Shown: positions 44,825-56,099 of the stretch, one piece after another
Position numbering within the stretch: position 1 is the stretch's first letter
How the letters are laid out: each line of letters opens with the position of its first letter
Source of the DNA: Plotosus lineatus
Lineage: Eukaryota; Chordata; Actinopteri; Siluriformes; Plotosidae
DNA: 64,000 bases
NCBI GenBank assembly: GCA_024760905.1
Contig: CM045734.1
Span: forward strand, 43,624,564-43,688,563
Direction of reading: 5' to 3'
Notes under the pieces: model-generated
Seen by the model: only the letters and a program-made list of their open reading frames with translations
The model's database searches: none
What the model was told of the DNA's origin: nothing
Program-made: the position numbers and the translations under genes

Positions 44825-45145
44825 TAGTAGTACTGTAGTAGTAGTAGTAGTACTTATAGTATTTTAATTTTTTCTGGTCCACTGTTGATTTTTTATAAGT
44901 TTATGGTGATTGATAATAATTGTACATCAGTATTTCAGTAATTCATTAATGTATTGCAATGTACACATATTGATACAATATACAGTACTTGTTACTGTCA
45001 CTTGCAGGGAAAAATAAAATATGTTTTTGCACATGAGGAGAAATAACTACTGTACATAAAATATCAAGAAAATATAAAATGTCACAAGTCATGCTTCCCT
45101 CACTGACACTGTAATGACAGGAAATTAGGTCAGCGATAATATGGA

Positions 45146-45195
<50 letters not shown>

Positions 45196-45210
45196 ACATG
45201 TGGGAGGAAG

Positions 45211-45263
<53 letters not shown>

Positions 45264-47945
45264 ATACTTTCCTTAGAAATTTTTTTCACACCTTTTTCTT
45301 TTTTTATTTCAAACCAAAGACACACCTATACACACATTGAAGTAATTTGCATACATCCATGCATAACAGGGTGTCCACAGTAAGAGTTTTATTTTTAACA
45401 GCAGACAAGTCTTATCCTGAAATAAAGTTAGAGTCTAAATTGGAGTGTAGAAATGAATTATTATTATTGACTCTGAACCAAAACATTCCTAACATTCACT
45501 CTTATTCAGCTTTAGACATGTGAAACACACTGAAATGCTTCAAGCACCCAAGATTACGAACTATTTAATTTAATAATTCAAAGACTAAAATGAATTAAAA
45601 AAAAAACAATTATTACTGCACGGATATTTTAATCGGAAATGGAAACCAAATTATAGCTGATAGATCAAATAGCTTTCGCATTGATGGCAAAATTCATCAA
45701 ATGAATGTATAATGTTCATTCATTCATTTTCAAAATTTGTTAATCCTGGTTAGGGCTACCAGGAGACTGGCACCTATCTCAGCCGACTCTGGGCGAGAAC
45801 ACCATGCCATTTCAAAGTTGACACACACAACCATTCACACTGACACTCGCATGTAGAGGTGATTTGGAACAGCTAGTTATTCCACTCTATGTTTTTGAAC
45901 TGTGGAAGGAAACCCAATCAAACACAGGGAGAAAATGTAAACTCCATACAGAAATGCATCAGACCAAGAGTTGAATCCAGGCTGTGAGGCGGAGGTGCTA
46001 ACCACTGTGCCACCATGCTGCCTGTGTAATGCTATAATATACATAGCATGGGTCCTATTGAACCATTATCAGTATGCATTCATTGATCAGGACATCAAGC
46101 ACTTCTGTAAATCACTCTGGATAAGGGAATCTGCCAAACACCATAATATGAATGTAACGTTAAGTTATATAGATTTTATATAATTCAGATTATAGCGGTT
46201 GGAGCGGATCTCATCCCATCAATATCTCAGCGCTCTCCATGTTGTTTGACTTGGCTGACATGTCTCTGCATGGTCATCGGGGGCTGTACCTCTGGATTGG
46301 CAAACTGGGTGGTAGTTCCCCTTTTCAAAAAGGGGGACCAGAGGGTGTGTTACAATTATCATGGAATCACACCCCTCAGCCTACCCAGGAAAGTCCATGC
46401 AGGAGTACTGGTGAGGAAGATCTGACCAATGGTTGAACCACGGATTCAGGAGGAACAATGTGATTGTCGTCCTGGCTGCAGCACCCTCGACCAACTCCAT
46501 ACACTATACAGGATCCTGAAGGGTTAATGTCATAGTTTGCCCAACCTGTTTATATGTGTGTTATGGATTTTGAGAAGGCTTTTTACTGTGTCCCTCAGGC
46601 TATCTTGTTTTGAACTCGTAACAACAGGTCGAATTCATTTCCGGAGAGGGTTGGGGTCCACCAAGGCTGTCATTTGCCACTGATTCTGTTCATAATTTTT
46701 ATGTACAGAATTTCCAGGTGCAGCCGAGGCATTGAGGCGTTCTGGTTTGATAGACATAGGATCTCATCTCTGCTTTTGGCAAATGACTGTTCTTTTGGTT
46801 TCATCAATCCTGGACCTCCAGCTCTTATTGGAGTGGTTTGCAGCTGAGTGTGAAGCGGCCAGGATGAGACTCAGCACCTCCTAGACCGAGGCTATGATGC
46901 TCAGCTGGAAAAGGGTGGAATACACCCTCTGGATCGGGAATGAGGTCCTGCTCCAATTGGAGTTCGAGTATCTCAGTGCCTTGTTCACAAGTGAGGGAAG
47001 GATGGAGCGGGAGACCGACAGGCACATTGCTGCAGCCTCTGCTGTAAAGCAGCGGTGGTACTGGTCCGTTGTGGTGAAGAGGGAGCAAAGTTGCAAGGCA
47101 AAGCTCTCATTTTACCAGTTGATCTACGTTCCAACCTTCACCTACGGTTACGACCATTGGGTTGTGACTGAAAGAACAAGATTGCAGATATAAGTGGCTG
47201 AAATGGGCTTCCTTCAAAAGGTGGCAGCCCGCCCTAGAGATAGGGTGAGAAGCTCAGCCATCCAGGATCTCAGAGTAGAATCAGTGCTCCTTCCCACTGA
47301 GAGGAGTTAGTTGAGGTGGCTTGGGTATCTGATTAGAATACCTCCCTGGTGTGGTGTTTCTGGAGTGTCCAACTGGGAAGTGGCCTGAACCTAGAACACG
47401 CTGGAGGGACTACGTCTCTATGCTGGTCTGGGAACATCTCAGTGTTCTCCCTGAAAAGCTGGAGAAAGTGTCTGGAGAGTGGGACATTTGAAACGCACTG
47501 CTTAGGCTTTTGCCCCCACGACCCGACCCCGGATGAAGCGGAAGAAGATGAGAGATTATAGTATTTAATAATACCTTTGACAAAAGACAGTGGGGCCTGT
47601 GATGTAGTGGTTAGGGTACCAGACACAGGATTGAGGATTTAATGGTTTGAATCCCATCAGACCCAAGAGCAAGGTTTCAACCACAAATGTACCTCCGTTC
47701 ATTCAGCAGCATAAATGGATTAACCCAGAGTCGCTTCATGTTTCAGAAACTGAGATGACCTCCAACCTGATGAGCCTGAACGCTAAAGACCAAACAGATA
47801 ACCAAGCAAGGAACATTGAAATATTCATGGGTGCAGCTTAAAGCTCATTTAAAGGACTACATTCACATTCAAAGTTCAATTACATGTGTAATATCAAATT
47901 CATCTTGAGTGTGAAAGATGACTCCAATTGGATGATTAACTCACC

Positions 47946-48003
<58 letters not shown>

Positions 48004-48658
48004 CCTCCAAAAATTACTTTCCTTGACTAGTCTCTTGAAACCTTATATTCCACAATATTCATTCATTTTCTGAACCACTTAATCCTATTTAGGGCCGCAG
48101 GGAGGCTGGTACTCATCTCAGCTGACTCTGGGCCAGTGCAGAGTACACCCTGGACAGCTCGCCAAATCATCACAGGGCAGAAATGCATCTTACTCTTCAT
48201 GAAAGTCAGCAATGGTTCTTTTACATGAACCTCTCACCACACAGTGAGAGACATGGCCAACCTTTGATAGCCCAGATAGCTGCACTGGGGGGACAGTGAC
48301 AACCTATTAAGAGTGGGGCTTGAACCCCCAACCTTGGGATTAGTGATCCAGCACCTTTACCACCAGGCCACCACTGCCCTGTTCCATAATATTAGAGTAT
48401 ACTACTCATAAATGGTGCAATCTAATTTGTTCAATATCTACATATAGTTGACACTATCCACCCTGAAAACTTGAAATTAAAAATGTATATATTAACCATA
48501 ATGATCTCATTTTAGTTTGATTTTCTTAAGTTCCCGTGTATTATATCCTAAAACCTTTATGTGGCTCTGAGATGACCTGTCTGTGAGATATTCAGTGATA
48601 TCTATAGATCTTTGGTGAATAATTGTTATTAATAAATGTTCTGGGATATTAGACACAC

Positions 48659-48713
<55 letters not shown>

Positions 48714-51700
48714 TTCTTCTTCCGCTTATTCCATGTCCTGAGGGTCAGAGTAAGTAGCCGAGGATCGGTCCGACAGAACCCATGCCTTTGGCTGCCACCC
48801 AACTCACACTGCACCCGACCCCTAAAACTCCTCCCACGGGTGGTGGGTCCATGGGAGGGCGGACCCATGTCTCCTTTTCGGGCTAGGCCCGGCCAGGCTC
48901 CATTGGCATAAGCCCGACCACCAGGCGCTCGCCTTCGAGCCCCTACCCTGGGCCTGGCTCCAGGAGGGAACCCCGGTGACCCGCGTCTGGGCAAGAGAGA
49001 CTGCTTCCTGTGCTCTGTCTCAGACGTCATGTGTCATAGGGGTTTTTTGAATCGCACTTCGTCCGGACCTTCACTCCGGACCTGTTTGCCTTGGGTGACG
49101 CTACCAGGGGCATTTGCCCCCAACAACATAGCTCCTAGGATCATTAGGTCACGCAAACCCCTCCACCATGATAAGGTGGCGATTCAGGGAGGGGTAGACA
49201 CACCATGTCAAAAGAACTTAAATTCTTTTACACCATGTCACAAAAGAACTTAAATTCTGAAACGTATCTGGAAGTTACAGTTTTAAGTATTGATATTTAA
49301 GGATGAATCATTTATAGCACATTCTGAATTTAGAATAAAAATGTTAATGTGATCCAGAGAACCGAAGGAATGAACCACCTCACCCAGACCACATGATCTA
49401 GCGTTCTGTACCTGGTATTTAACAGTGAGTGGCTTGTGTCCTGGCTCACTGTATATCCACTGTAACATCCACTTCCTGTCCATACATTTTGAACTTTGGT
49501 ATAAGGCCGTTTTAAAAGATGTGTCAAGATGAACAAATAATGTTTGTATTAGATTCAAATTCAAAGAAAAACTGAACAAAAAACAAAAGGTATATAAAAA
49601 AACCCACCCCCAAATATGTTCAATAAGCCTAGAGGGTTGTTTACACATGAATTTTAATGAATTTTAACTATCTAGGACACAATTTTGGTGTGGTGTGATG
49701 TGGGGTGGGGGGTGGTGGGGGGTTACTCACCCATACTCAGAGTCGGCTGATATGGGTGCCAGTCTCACCTTGACCTTAATTAGTCAATAATCATTGGTTA
49801 TATACCTTCTTCATTTTTTTTTTTCATTTAAGAACAGCATCTCTTTCAGCAAGCTCCTCCTGAATTCATTCAAAATATGATAATAACAGGAATACTAACT
49901 CCAAGAGGTTCCAGGCTTATCTCCCACTTTCTCCTTCAGCATTTGACAGCATCTTTACTTTCTTTAAATAGTTTGAGCGTAGATCTTCTCCAGGTAAACA
50001 ATTTATCTTGGTTTGGTAACAAAATATTTATTTTCTCTGTTTCCAGATGTTTGGTTGTGGTGCAGTGGCTCAATTAAAACTCAGTTCTGGAACTCACGGC
50101 ATCTTCCTTGCTGTAAATTTAGCCTTTGGTTTTGCAGCCACACTTGGAGTCTTGGTGTGTGGCCAAGTCTCAGGTACCACTAATTATTTTAATAATACAT
50201 GCTAATTTAGCCACTTTGTAAACATGAGAATCACATATGTTTTCATGAAAAGCTAAAAGTTAAAAATGTTTTCTTGCCACTTGTTGCTTTTCAAAAAAAA
50301 ATTTAATCATAATGTTTTTGGTAAATGTAAGATCTTTTGCTTTTAATCCACAGGAGGTCATCTGAATCCAGCTGTAACTTTTGCCCTCTGTTTACTTGGA
50401 AGGTCAAAATGGAGAAAAGTTTTTGTATACTTTTTAAGTCAGACAATTGGTGCCTTTTTTGGGGCTGGTATCATCTTTGGCATGTATCACGGTAAGTAGC
50501 ACAAGAAGATCAACACAAGTTTAATCCAATTCACAAAGTACTGTTAATATTTTCAGTATTTTGAGATTTTTATTACATCTTTTAAAGATGCTATTCAAGA
50601 CTACCGTGCAAAACATAATGGAGAGCTGCCACTGGGAATCTTTGCAACATATCCCGGGGAGCACTTAAGTCTCGCAAATGGCTTTTTTGATCAGGTTAGT
50701 AATTCCATCAATACATGAGAGCTGATGTGATATCTGAGTGTCTCTTATAAACTTCTTTTAGCTCATCCTAGTCTATCGATAATGTAGTTTTATTTAGTTT
50801 TTTGCAAAAATGAATAACTAGAGTGACGTCTGTAAGCCTGTAAACTCTTTGGAATGATCTTTGTTGGTTCGCTACTGGAGAGGGGTCAATGGTTTTAAAT
50901 GGAGCAAGACTGCAACCCTAAAAAAACAAGTTGTTTTACCAAAGAATGCATTATTTTGGAATGACCAAGTCAAAGTATGAAACTTAATAGCATAATAGAA
51001 TCGATAATAATAATAATAATAATAGAAATGTTGTGTTCGCAGTTTATGTAAGAAGGCCCAAAAACCCCTGAGTTGTATCTCGCAATAGTCATGCGCTTAG
51101 CTCTGCAGAGCAACTATGTACAGTTTCCTGTACAGATCCTTTATGTACAGTTTTCAGACTATTGAATCTTGATGTGTTATTTTGGATGCCTTAACAGGAT
51201 AGTCACAGCAGTCAACAAGTCAAAAGGTCATTTAATACAAAAAAGCAAATACCCAACCTTGAATATGACGAAAACATTTTTTTCTGAAGTCGACATGTTG
51301 GTTGTATTTATTGTGTCTCTTTGTATGAAGTATCTCTTATACTAAGTATGACTGAAACAAACAAATGTGAACTGCATATTAATCTCACCAGCAGTTTATT
51401 GTTATTCATTCCCATGTAATTTAAAGGTTATAGGCACAGCTGCACTGATTGTATGTATCCTGGCCATTGTCGACCCATACAACAATGCAATCCCACGAGG
51501 ACTTGAGGCCTTCACTGTTGGATTCACTGTAATTCTCATTGGGTTATCTATGGGCTTCAATTCTGGATATGCTGTAAACCCAGCCAGGGACCTGGGTCCT
51601 CGTCTTTTTACTTCCATGGCGGGCTGGGGCAGCAAAGCGTTCACGTAAGATAATATCAACAACATCCCATCAGACAGCTTTGATTCTTTGAACAAGTTAA

Positions 51701-51929
51701 ATCCCGTTGCAATAAAAAAATATATTAATGAAAGATTTTCCTCCCCAACAGGTATAAAAACTATTGGTTCTTTGTGCCCATCTTTGCCCCATTTATTGGA
51801 ACCATCATTGGGGTGATTTTGTACCAACTGATGGTAGGCTGGCATTCAGAAGGTGAGGTTCGGGACAAACAGAAGGAAACAGAAGAACTGAATGTCAAGT
51901 TGAATGATATTGATACTTCATCTTCTTAA
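44408..51929 (+). CDS. aqp3: Aquaporin 3 (aquaglyceroporin), six exons
   Basis: Joined exons 44408-44515, 50047-50173, 50354-50491, 50588-50694, 51427-51644 and 51752-51929 give 291 residues; mammalian AQP3 has 292. All introns are GT/AG and the phases match across junctions. The protein starts MGRQK, as AQP3 does. It has the first NPA at 83-85 (HLNPAVTF), the second at 211-213 ([13 protein letters not shown]), and filter residues F63, G199, Y208 and R214. The Gly/Tyr pair and the Asp after NPAR mark it as a glycerol-conducting aquaporin. Six membrane helices and two half-helices are expected. The role known for the family is passive water, glycerol and urea transport in the basolateral membrane of epithelia such as gill, skin and gut. 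The start is supported by the MGRQK match. Whether this is the a or b paralogue cannot be told here. Confidence 0.95.
44761..44852. repeat. (TTA)n and (GTA)n microsatellite
   Basis: Twenty-one TTA units followed by a shorter AGT-type run, in intron 1. Confidence 0.95.
45148..45259. repeat. (GT)n and (GA)n microsatellites
   Basis: A GT run (45148-45194) and a GA run (45213-45259) separated by about 18 bp, in intron 1. Confidence 0.95.
45717..46022 (-). repeat. SINE family C
   Basis: Reverse copy: tail TTCATTCATTTTCAAAATTT and GGCACCTATCTCAGCCGACT, body GAAAATGTAAACTCCATACA, head GGTGCTAACCACTGTGCCAC. Shows that head C also uses the L2-type tail. Confidence 0.75.
46195..47552 (+). mobile_element. 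CR1/L2-group (Rex1-like) LINE, 5'-truncated
   Basis: Same strand as aqp3. Carries the proximal reverse transcriptase (GTTATGGATTTTGAGAAGGC: MDFEKAF), a distal thumb frame at 46894-47193 ([20 protein letters not shown]) and the 3' end CCCCCACGACCCGACCCCGG followed by AAGCGGAAGAAGATGAGA. About 1.36 kb and decayed by stops and frame shifts. It covers the part missing from the copy at 21272-23686. Confidence 0.75.
47590..47790 (+). repeat. SINE family D
   Basis: Head GGGGCCTGTGATGTAGTGGT and B-box-like GGTTTGAATCCCATC, then AGAGCAAGGTTTCAACCACA. Diverged copy in intron 1. Confidence 0.65.
47947..48003. repeat. (TATC)n microsatellite
   Basis: Fourteen uninterrupted TATC units in intron 1. Confidence 0.95.
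48060..48381 (-). repeat. SINE, head A with L2-type tail
   Basis: Reverse full-span copy. TTCCACAATATT (48048-48059) and TTCCATAATATT (48382-48393) are a 12-bp target-site duplication with one mismatch. Confidence 0.85.
48659..48712. repeat. (CAT)n microsatellite, LINE 3' tail
   Basis: Eighteen CAT units forming the tail of the internally deleted LINE. Confidence 0.95.
48662..49194 (-). mobile_element. Short internally deleted LINE (5' UTR joined to 3' end)
   Basis: Carries the GC-rich 5' region of the LINE at 21272-23686 (for example GGGCTAGGCCCGGCCAGGCT and CCTCCACCATGATAAGGTGG). This is joined directly to the last few bases of its 3' end (TCTTCTTCTTCCGCTTATTC) and the (ATG)n tail. TAGACACACCAT occurs perfectly at 48650-48661 and 49195-49206. 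All coding sequence is missing. Confidence 0.8.
49730..49795 (+). repeat. L2-type SINE tail fragment
   Basis: CTCAGAGTCGGCTGATATGG, GTGCCAGTCTCACCTTGACC and TTAATTAGTC. Short tail remnant near the 3' end of intron 1. Confidence 0.55.
50047..50173 (+). CDS. aqp3: aqp3 exon 2
   Basis: Acceptor TTTCCAG, donor GTACCA. Encodes [20 protein letters not shown] onward to QVSG, including filter residue F63. Ends with one base of Gly79. Confidence 0.95.
50354..50491 (+). CDS. aqp3: aqp3 exon 3
   Basis: Acceptor ATCCACAG, donor GTAAGT. Begins [20 protein letters not shown] with the first NPA motif and ends in the helix 3 region [10 protein letters not shown]. Confidence 0.95.
50588..50694 (+). CDS. aqp3: aqp3 exon 4
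   Basis: Acceptor TTTTAAAG, donor GTTAGT. Encodes the second extracellular loop ([20 protein letters not shown]) up to GFFDQ. The loop is a few residues shorter than in human AQP3. Confidence 0.95.
51427..51644 (+). CDS. aqp3: aqp3 exon 5
   Basis: Acceptor AATTTAAAG, donor GTAAGA. Encodes [20 protein letters not shown] through the second NPA ([20 protein letters not shown]) to KAFT. Carries G199, Y208 and R214. Confidence 0.95.
51752..51929 (+). CDS. aqp3: aqp3 exon 6
   Basis: Acceptor CCCCAACAG. Encodes the last helix ([20 protein letters not shown]) and a charged, Ser-rich cytoplasmic tail ending DIDTSSS, then TAA. Confidence 0.95.
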
Positions 51930-53095
51930 GCTGGGCTGTTCAACAAGGTTTGCTGCTGTTCAGCTCATAATTCAATAGGTTATGAACAATGATCCACTTT
52001 CCAGTGATATTCCTGTCTATCATGTAGAGAATCTGCCTATAGCATAATGAAGAACAAGGTTGTCTATATTGAAAATTATAACATTTCCCTCAGTTGCCAT
52101 AATTTCTGGCAGATATAATTGCATGTCTATTGTACTCTGTGCTATATGTTTGGCTTATCCCCCCACCCCCAATATTTTTTCTCTTCATGGTGAATTATAT
52201 TAATTCTGGAAAGAAAAGAAATAATGGATACAATTAAAACAATGGAAAACTATTATAAACATTGCATTTTCAATGTTTTCTGCAGTTTTTTAAAAATTCT
52301 GTATTACTATCATAACAAGATGGTATTTTCTGCTTAATTTGGTGAATGCTATGTGAGAAATGGTACGTGTATACACTTGCTCATTTTCATTTTTCTTAAT
52401 TTTTAGTTTTTGCAGTCATTATTCTCTTGACAAGAAATATATATAGGTCAATGTTGGACTTATGTCATATACTGTACTAACTATAATGTGTCCTGCATAA
52501 TTTCTTTATGAGATGTCTTAGTTCTCGCATTAGAGCTTATACAGAAATTAGCATATTAGTAATTATCATATACTTCAAACATAACTAAAAATTTTTACCA
52601 TAGGCTAACTTTTTTTTTTTTTTTTTTTAGTCTATCTGATTCAAATTTTCTTTGTCACTGGAGTTATCTTTGGCAAGCCCATATACATTTGAATTGCTGT
52701 TTATTTTTTGTACTGTATATTTTTTTTTTTTTAAAAAAAAGAAAAGAAATATGAAAAATAAGAACACAAAGAACTATCCTGCCAAAATATGAGCACTGCA
52801 CTTTGACTCCATTCAGCATTTGACAACACTTATGTCAATTGTGGTTCACTCCTTTTATTGCTATGTATTTTCAAGTATTGAACAAGGCTTTAAATGGACA
52901 TGGCATCATTCATTTAAATCACCAGAATCTTTGACATGTCTACTTTTATTATAAACACTATTATGCAATTTAATGTTAATACTAAAAGTCAGGGAGGTTG
53001 CATTCATTCAAATTTTGTGTTTTCCATACTTGCAATTGTAATTTTGAACATGTAAATAAATACATAAATAAAAACTTGCAACTTTATTGGATTGT
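51930..53095 (+). other. aqp3: aqp3 3' UTR
   Basis: About 1.17 kb of AT-rich sequence without known repeats, in contrast to the surrounding DNA. It ends with two overlapping-range poly(A) signals. Confidence 0.7.
53055..53072 (+). terminator. aqp3: aqp3 poly(A) signals
   Basis: AATAAA at 53055-53060 and again at 53067-53072, followed by a T/G-rich stretch (TTGGATTGTTTGTTG) at about 53087-53101, the usual layout of a cleavage site. Confidence 0.75.
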
Positions 53096-53099
53096 TTGT

Positions 53100-53590
53100 T
53101 GATTCTTTCGTGATTATGTAATAATTTGCTCATATAATATACATCACAGTGCACTATTGTCAAACAACAAAACCAGAGATTTGCATGTTAACAATTACAC
53201 AAAAATAGAGTTATCAGTACAATAAGTTAAATACAGTTAAACAATGTTCCTGCAGTTTAATATAGAGTAAATTATAATTTTCTTATAGAATTAATGTACT
53301 TTCTATTATTAATAGCAGATTCTCTCTTGATACTGTGGCCCCATGCACAAATGTGATACTGCCAAAATATTAGGTTGACGTGTTTGCCATCGCTGTTGAA
53401 AACTGCATCAGTGTAATTTTCTGATAAATAACAGAACTAAGTATGATCATAATCCCAAAACCAATGTCACAAAAGTATACAAATTACTGTATTCAGTTTC
53501 AATTTTCTCATTTTTATGAATATATGTGTTATTAGTTTTAGTTTCCTGTATGGTGCTCAAGAATTCCCTTCAATATTGGCAGGACTAGCA
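53100..53590. other. No gene recognised
   Basis: AT-rich sequence downstream of aqp3. Nothing supported. Confidence 0.4.
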
Positions 53591-53594
53591 CCTC

Positions 53595-53786
53595 CACAGG
53601 CCTATCACAGCATGAAGGCCCTCGGTTCATGTCCTGGGCATGAGGGGAATTTTTACGTGGAGTTTGCATGGCCTCCCTATGCTTATGTTTCCTCCGGGAT
53701 CTCTATTTCCCTCCCACAATTCAAAGACATGAACGTTAGGCCCGTTGTCTTTTCAAATTGCCCCTTGTTGTGAATGTGAATTGGTT

Positions 53787-53878
<92 letters not shown>

Positions 53879-53945
53879 GGCAGACTGTTCATGTTGAACC
53901 CCGCCTTTACCCAGTATCAACTGTGATAGGTTGAAATGAATGAGT
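53595..53945 (+). repeat. SINE family C with internal (GT)n
   Basis: Diverged head with CATGAAGGCCCTCGGTTCAT, body ACGTGGAGTTTGCATGGCCT and CAAATTGCCCCTTGTTGTGA, then a GT expansion (53787-53877), then a shortened tail (CTTTACCCAGTATCAACTGT). Confidence 0.65.
53787..53877. repeat. (GT)n microsatellite
   Basis: Forty-five uninterrupted GT units within the SINE. Confidence 0.95.
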
Positions 53946-54013
53946 GAGTGTGTGAATGAATATTGGTTTGCTTGTATCCATGGTTTTTACTGGCATACTG
54001 ACAGTCATTAAAA

Positions 54014-54367
54014 GTGGGCAGTGGTGGTCTAGTGGTATAGGGCGCTGGATCGCTGATCCAAAGGTTGGGGTTTCGAGTCCCACTCGCCACAAGGTTGTCA
54101 CTGTCTCGCCCAGTGCGGCTAACTGGGTTATCAAAGGCGGGCCATGTCTCTCACTGTCTATGGTGAGAGGCATGTAAAAGAACCATTGCTGACTTTCGTA
54201 AAGAGTAGCTGCAAAGTCGTCAGCGTGTTTCTGTCCCTTGCTAAAAAGGGTTGTGACAGGAAGGGCATCCGACGTAAAAACCTCTGCCAAATCAAACATG
54301 CGAATCAGACGACTCGCTGTGGCGACTCCCGAGTAAAAGGGAAAAAAGCCGAAAGGAAAACAGACAG
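54014..54367 (+). repeat. SINE, head A with RTE-type tail, full length
   Basis: A perfect 17-bp target-site duplication ACTGACAGTCATTAAAA (53997-54013 and 54368-54384) defines the 354-bp unit. Head GTGGGCAGTGGTGGTCTAGT; body as in the L2-tailed SINEs up to GAACCATTGCTGACTTTCGT; then RTE-derived AGGAAGGGCATCCGACGTAA and GTGGCGACTCCCGAGTAAAA, ending AACAGACAG. The perfect duplication points to a fairly recent insertion. Confidence 0.95.
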
Positions 54368-54654
54368 ACTGACAGTCATTAAAAACACTGAGAGAGAAAT
54401 TTCTGTGTGTCTGTTCTCATAGGGGGGTTGGGAGTGAACACCTTGTGGCTTCGTTGACGATAATACCAGAGCACTTGAGAAAATGATGTTTTCTTTTTTT
54501 CACACTTCATTGCACTTGTTGGTTATTTTGCAAAAGTGGTCCAAATGTAGTTTGAGCAAAACACACTGTGGATATCTGAACAATTTGAGGAGTGGTTTGG
54601 AAAGTTAATGTATAGGCTCAAAAAGGTTCACTATTGTTCATCTAGTGCACGTCC

Positions 54655-54900
54655 ATTACGTGAACAACATCTCTGGGCAATGGGTATAGTGGAGGCCGAG
54701 TCGAGCTACAGTGAGGTAGTGACGAATATGGGCCGTACACAACCCACCATCAGAAACCTGATTGCCACAACATGACAGGGTCAGTTGATGACAGGCCACG
54801 TCCAGGGTGAGAGAGAGCGACGACTCCCGAACAGAATCGCAACATCCGTTTGCAGAATTTGCAGGATCAATTTTATCACGCTGTATCACTGTAAATCACC
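54655..54900 (+). pseudogene. Tc1-like transposase N-terminal remnant (another family)
   Basis: Translation from 54649 gives EQHLWAMGIVEAESSYSEVV and TNMGRTQPTIRNLIATT, then, after a frame shift, GSVDDRPRPG. This is a Tc1-type helix-turn-helix plus GRPR linker, not of the family at 12.5 kb. No further domains. Confidence 0.55.
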
Positions 54901-55039
54901 ATCTGTGGCACCACAAATCACCACCGATATCAACACAAATAGAGGTCATACCCGTTTCCCTTTATTTTTTTTTTGAAGCCAACATGTTAAAATATTACCC
55001 ATATTCCAAAACCCTGTTTAGGATACTAGAATAAAAATT

Positions 55040-55645
55040 ATGCTGAACATAGGCTCAACATAAGTACTTAGGCTCAACAATCCAGAGCAATGGAGAGTGT
55101 GGAAAAGAGGTGAAGAAGCGTGTGCAGGCAGGTTGGAATGGTTGGAGAAAATTGTCCAGTGTGATGTGTGACAGGAAGGTATCAGCAAGAATGAAGGGAA
55201 AAGTGTACAAGACGGTGTTGAGGCCAGCGATGTTGTATGGTTTAGAAACAGTGGTGCTGGGGAAAAGACAGGAGGCAGAGCTGGAGGTAGCAGAGATGGA
55301 AATGTTGAGCTTCTCTTTGGGAGTAACGAGGATGGATAGGATCAGGAATGAGCACATCAGAGGGACAGCACATGTTACAGGTTTTGGAAACAGTCAGAGG
55401 CTAGATTGAGATGGTTTGGACATGTACAGCGGAGGAATATATTGGTAGTAGGGTGCTGAGGTTGGAACTACCAGGCAGAAGGCCTAGAGGAAGACCAAAG
55501 AGAAGATTTATGGATGTGGTGAAGGAGGACATGAAGGTATTTGGAGTAAGAGTAGAAGATACAGAGGATAGGGTGAGATGGAGGCGGATGGTTTGCTCTG
55601 GCGACCCGTGAAGGGAAAAGCTGAAAGGAAAAGACGAAGAAGATT
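55040..55645 (+). mobile_element. RTE LINE, 3' fragment
   Basis: Begins in the thumb region (STIQSNGECGKEVKKRVQAG) and continues through MYKTVLRP-type sequence to MVCSGDP and GAAAAGACGAAGAAGAT. Open frames at 55110-55409 and 55411-55611 are separated by a small deletion. 5'-truncated. Confidence 0.8.
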
Positions 55646-55767
55646 AAAGTCTCAAAGTTTTCAATGACTGTAAGCGTTCTAATGAGATAATAGCTGTTTG
55701 GTTCTGCTTGCGTCAGATGTATTCTTTGCCTTAATCATGAGAAACTTTGTGATTTACGGCTCCACTT

Positions 55768-56096
55768 ATGGTGGCACAGTAGCGTACTGGATAGCATGCC
55801 TGCGTCACAACAAAAAGGCCTAGGTTCGATTCCCAGCCTGGGTGTTTCTGTGTGGAGTGTGCATGTTCTTCCCATGTCTGTGTGATTTCCTTCAGGTACT
55901 CCAGTTTCCTCCCAAAGTCCAAAAACATACACAGTAGGTTAATTGGCTGTTCCCAATCTCCCCTAGGTGTGGGTATGAATGGTTGTGTGAGTGTTTTCCC
56001 TGTCCAAGGTGTACCCCACCCTTCAATGGAGTTGGCTGAGATGAGCACCAGTCTTCCTGCAACCCTAATTAGGATTAAGTGGTTCAGAAAATGAAT
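55768..56096 (+). repeat. SINE family C
   Basis: Head GGTGGCACAGTAGCGTACTG with B box TAGGTTCGATTCCCAGCC, body TGTGGAGTGTGCATGTTCTT, tail CCTAATTAGGATTAAGTGGT. Good full-length copy, with the GT-prone site unexpanded (CTAGGTGTGGGTATGAATGG). Confidence 0.8.
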
Positions 56097-56099
56097 GTT

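Larger units (their letters stand above)
44516..50046 (+). other. aqp3: aqp3 intron 1 (5.5 kb, repeat-filled)
   Basis: Holds (TTA)n, (GT)n, (GA)n, (TATC)n and (CAT)n tracts, two SINEs, a LINE fragment, an internally deleted LINE and a family D SINE, each listed separately. The other four introns are 94-732 bp. Confidence 0.9.

Noticed and set aside
48629..49030. 133-codon frame with a run of methionines
   Set aside because: Runs through the 5' region of the deleted LINE and its (ATG)n tail; no protein similarity and no reason to be translated.
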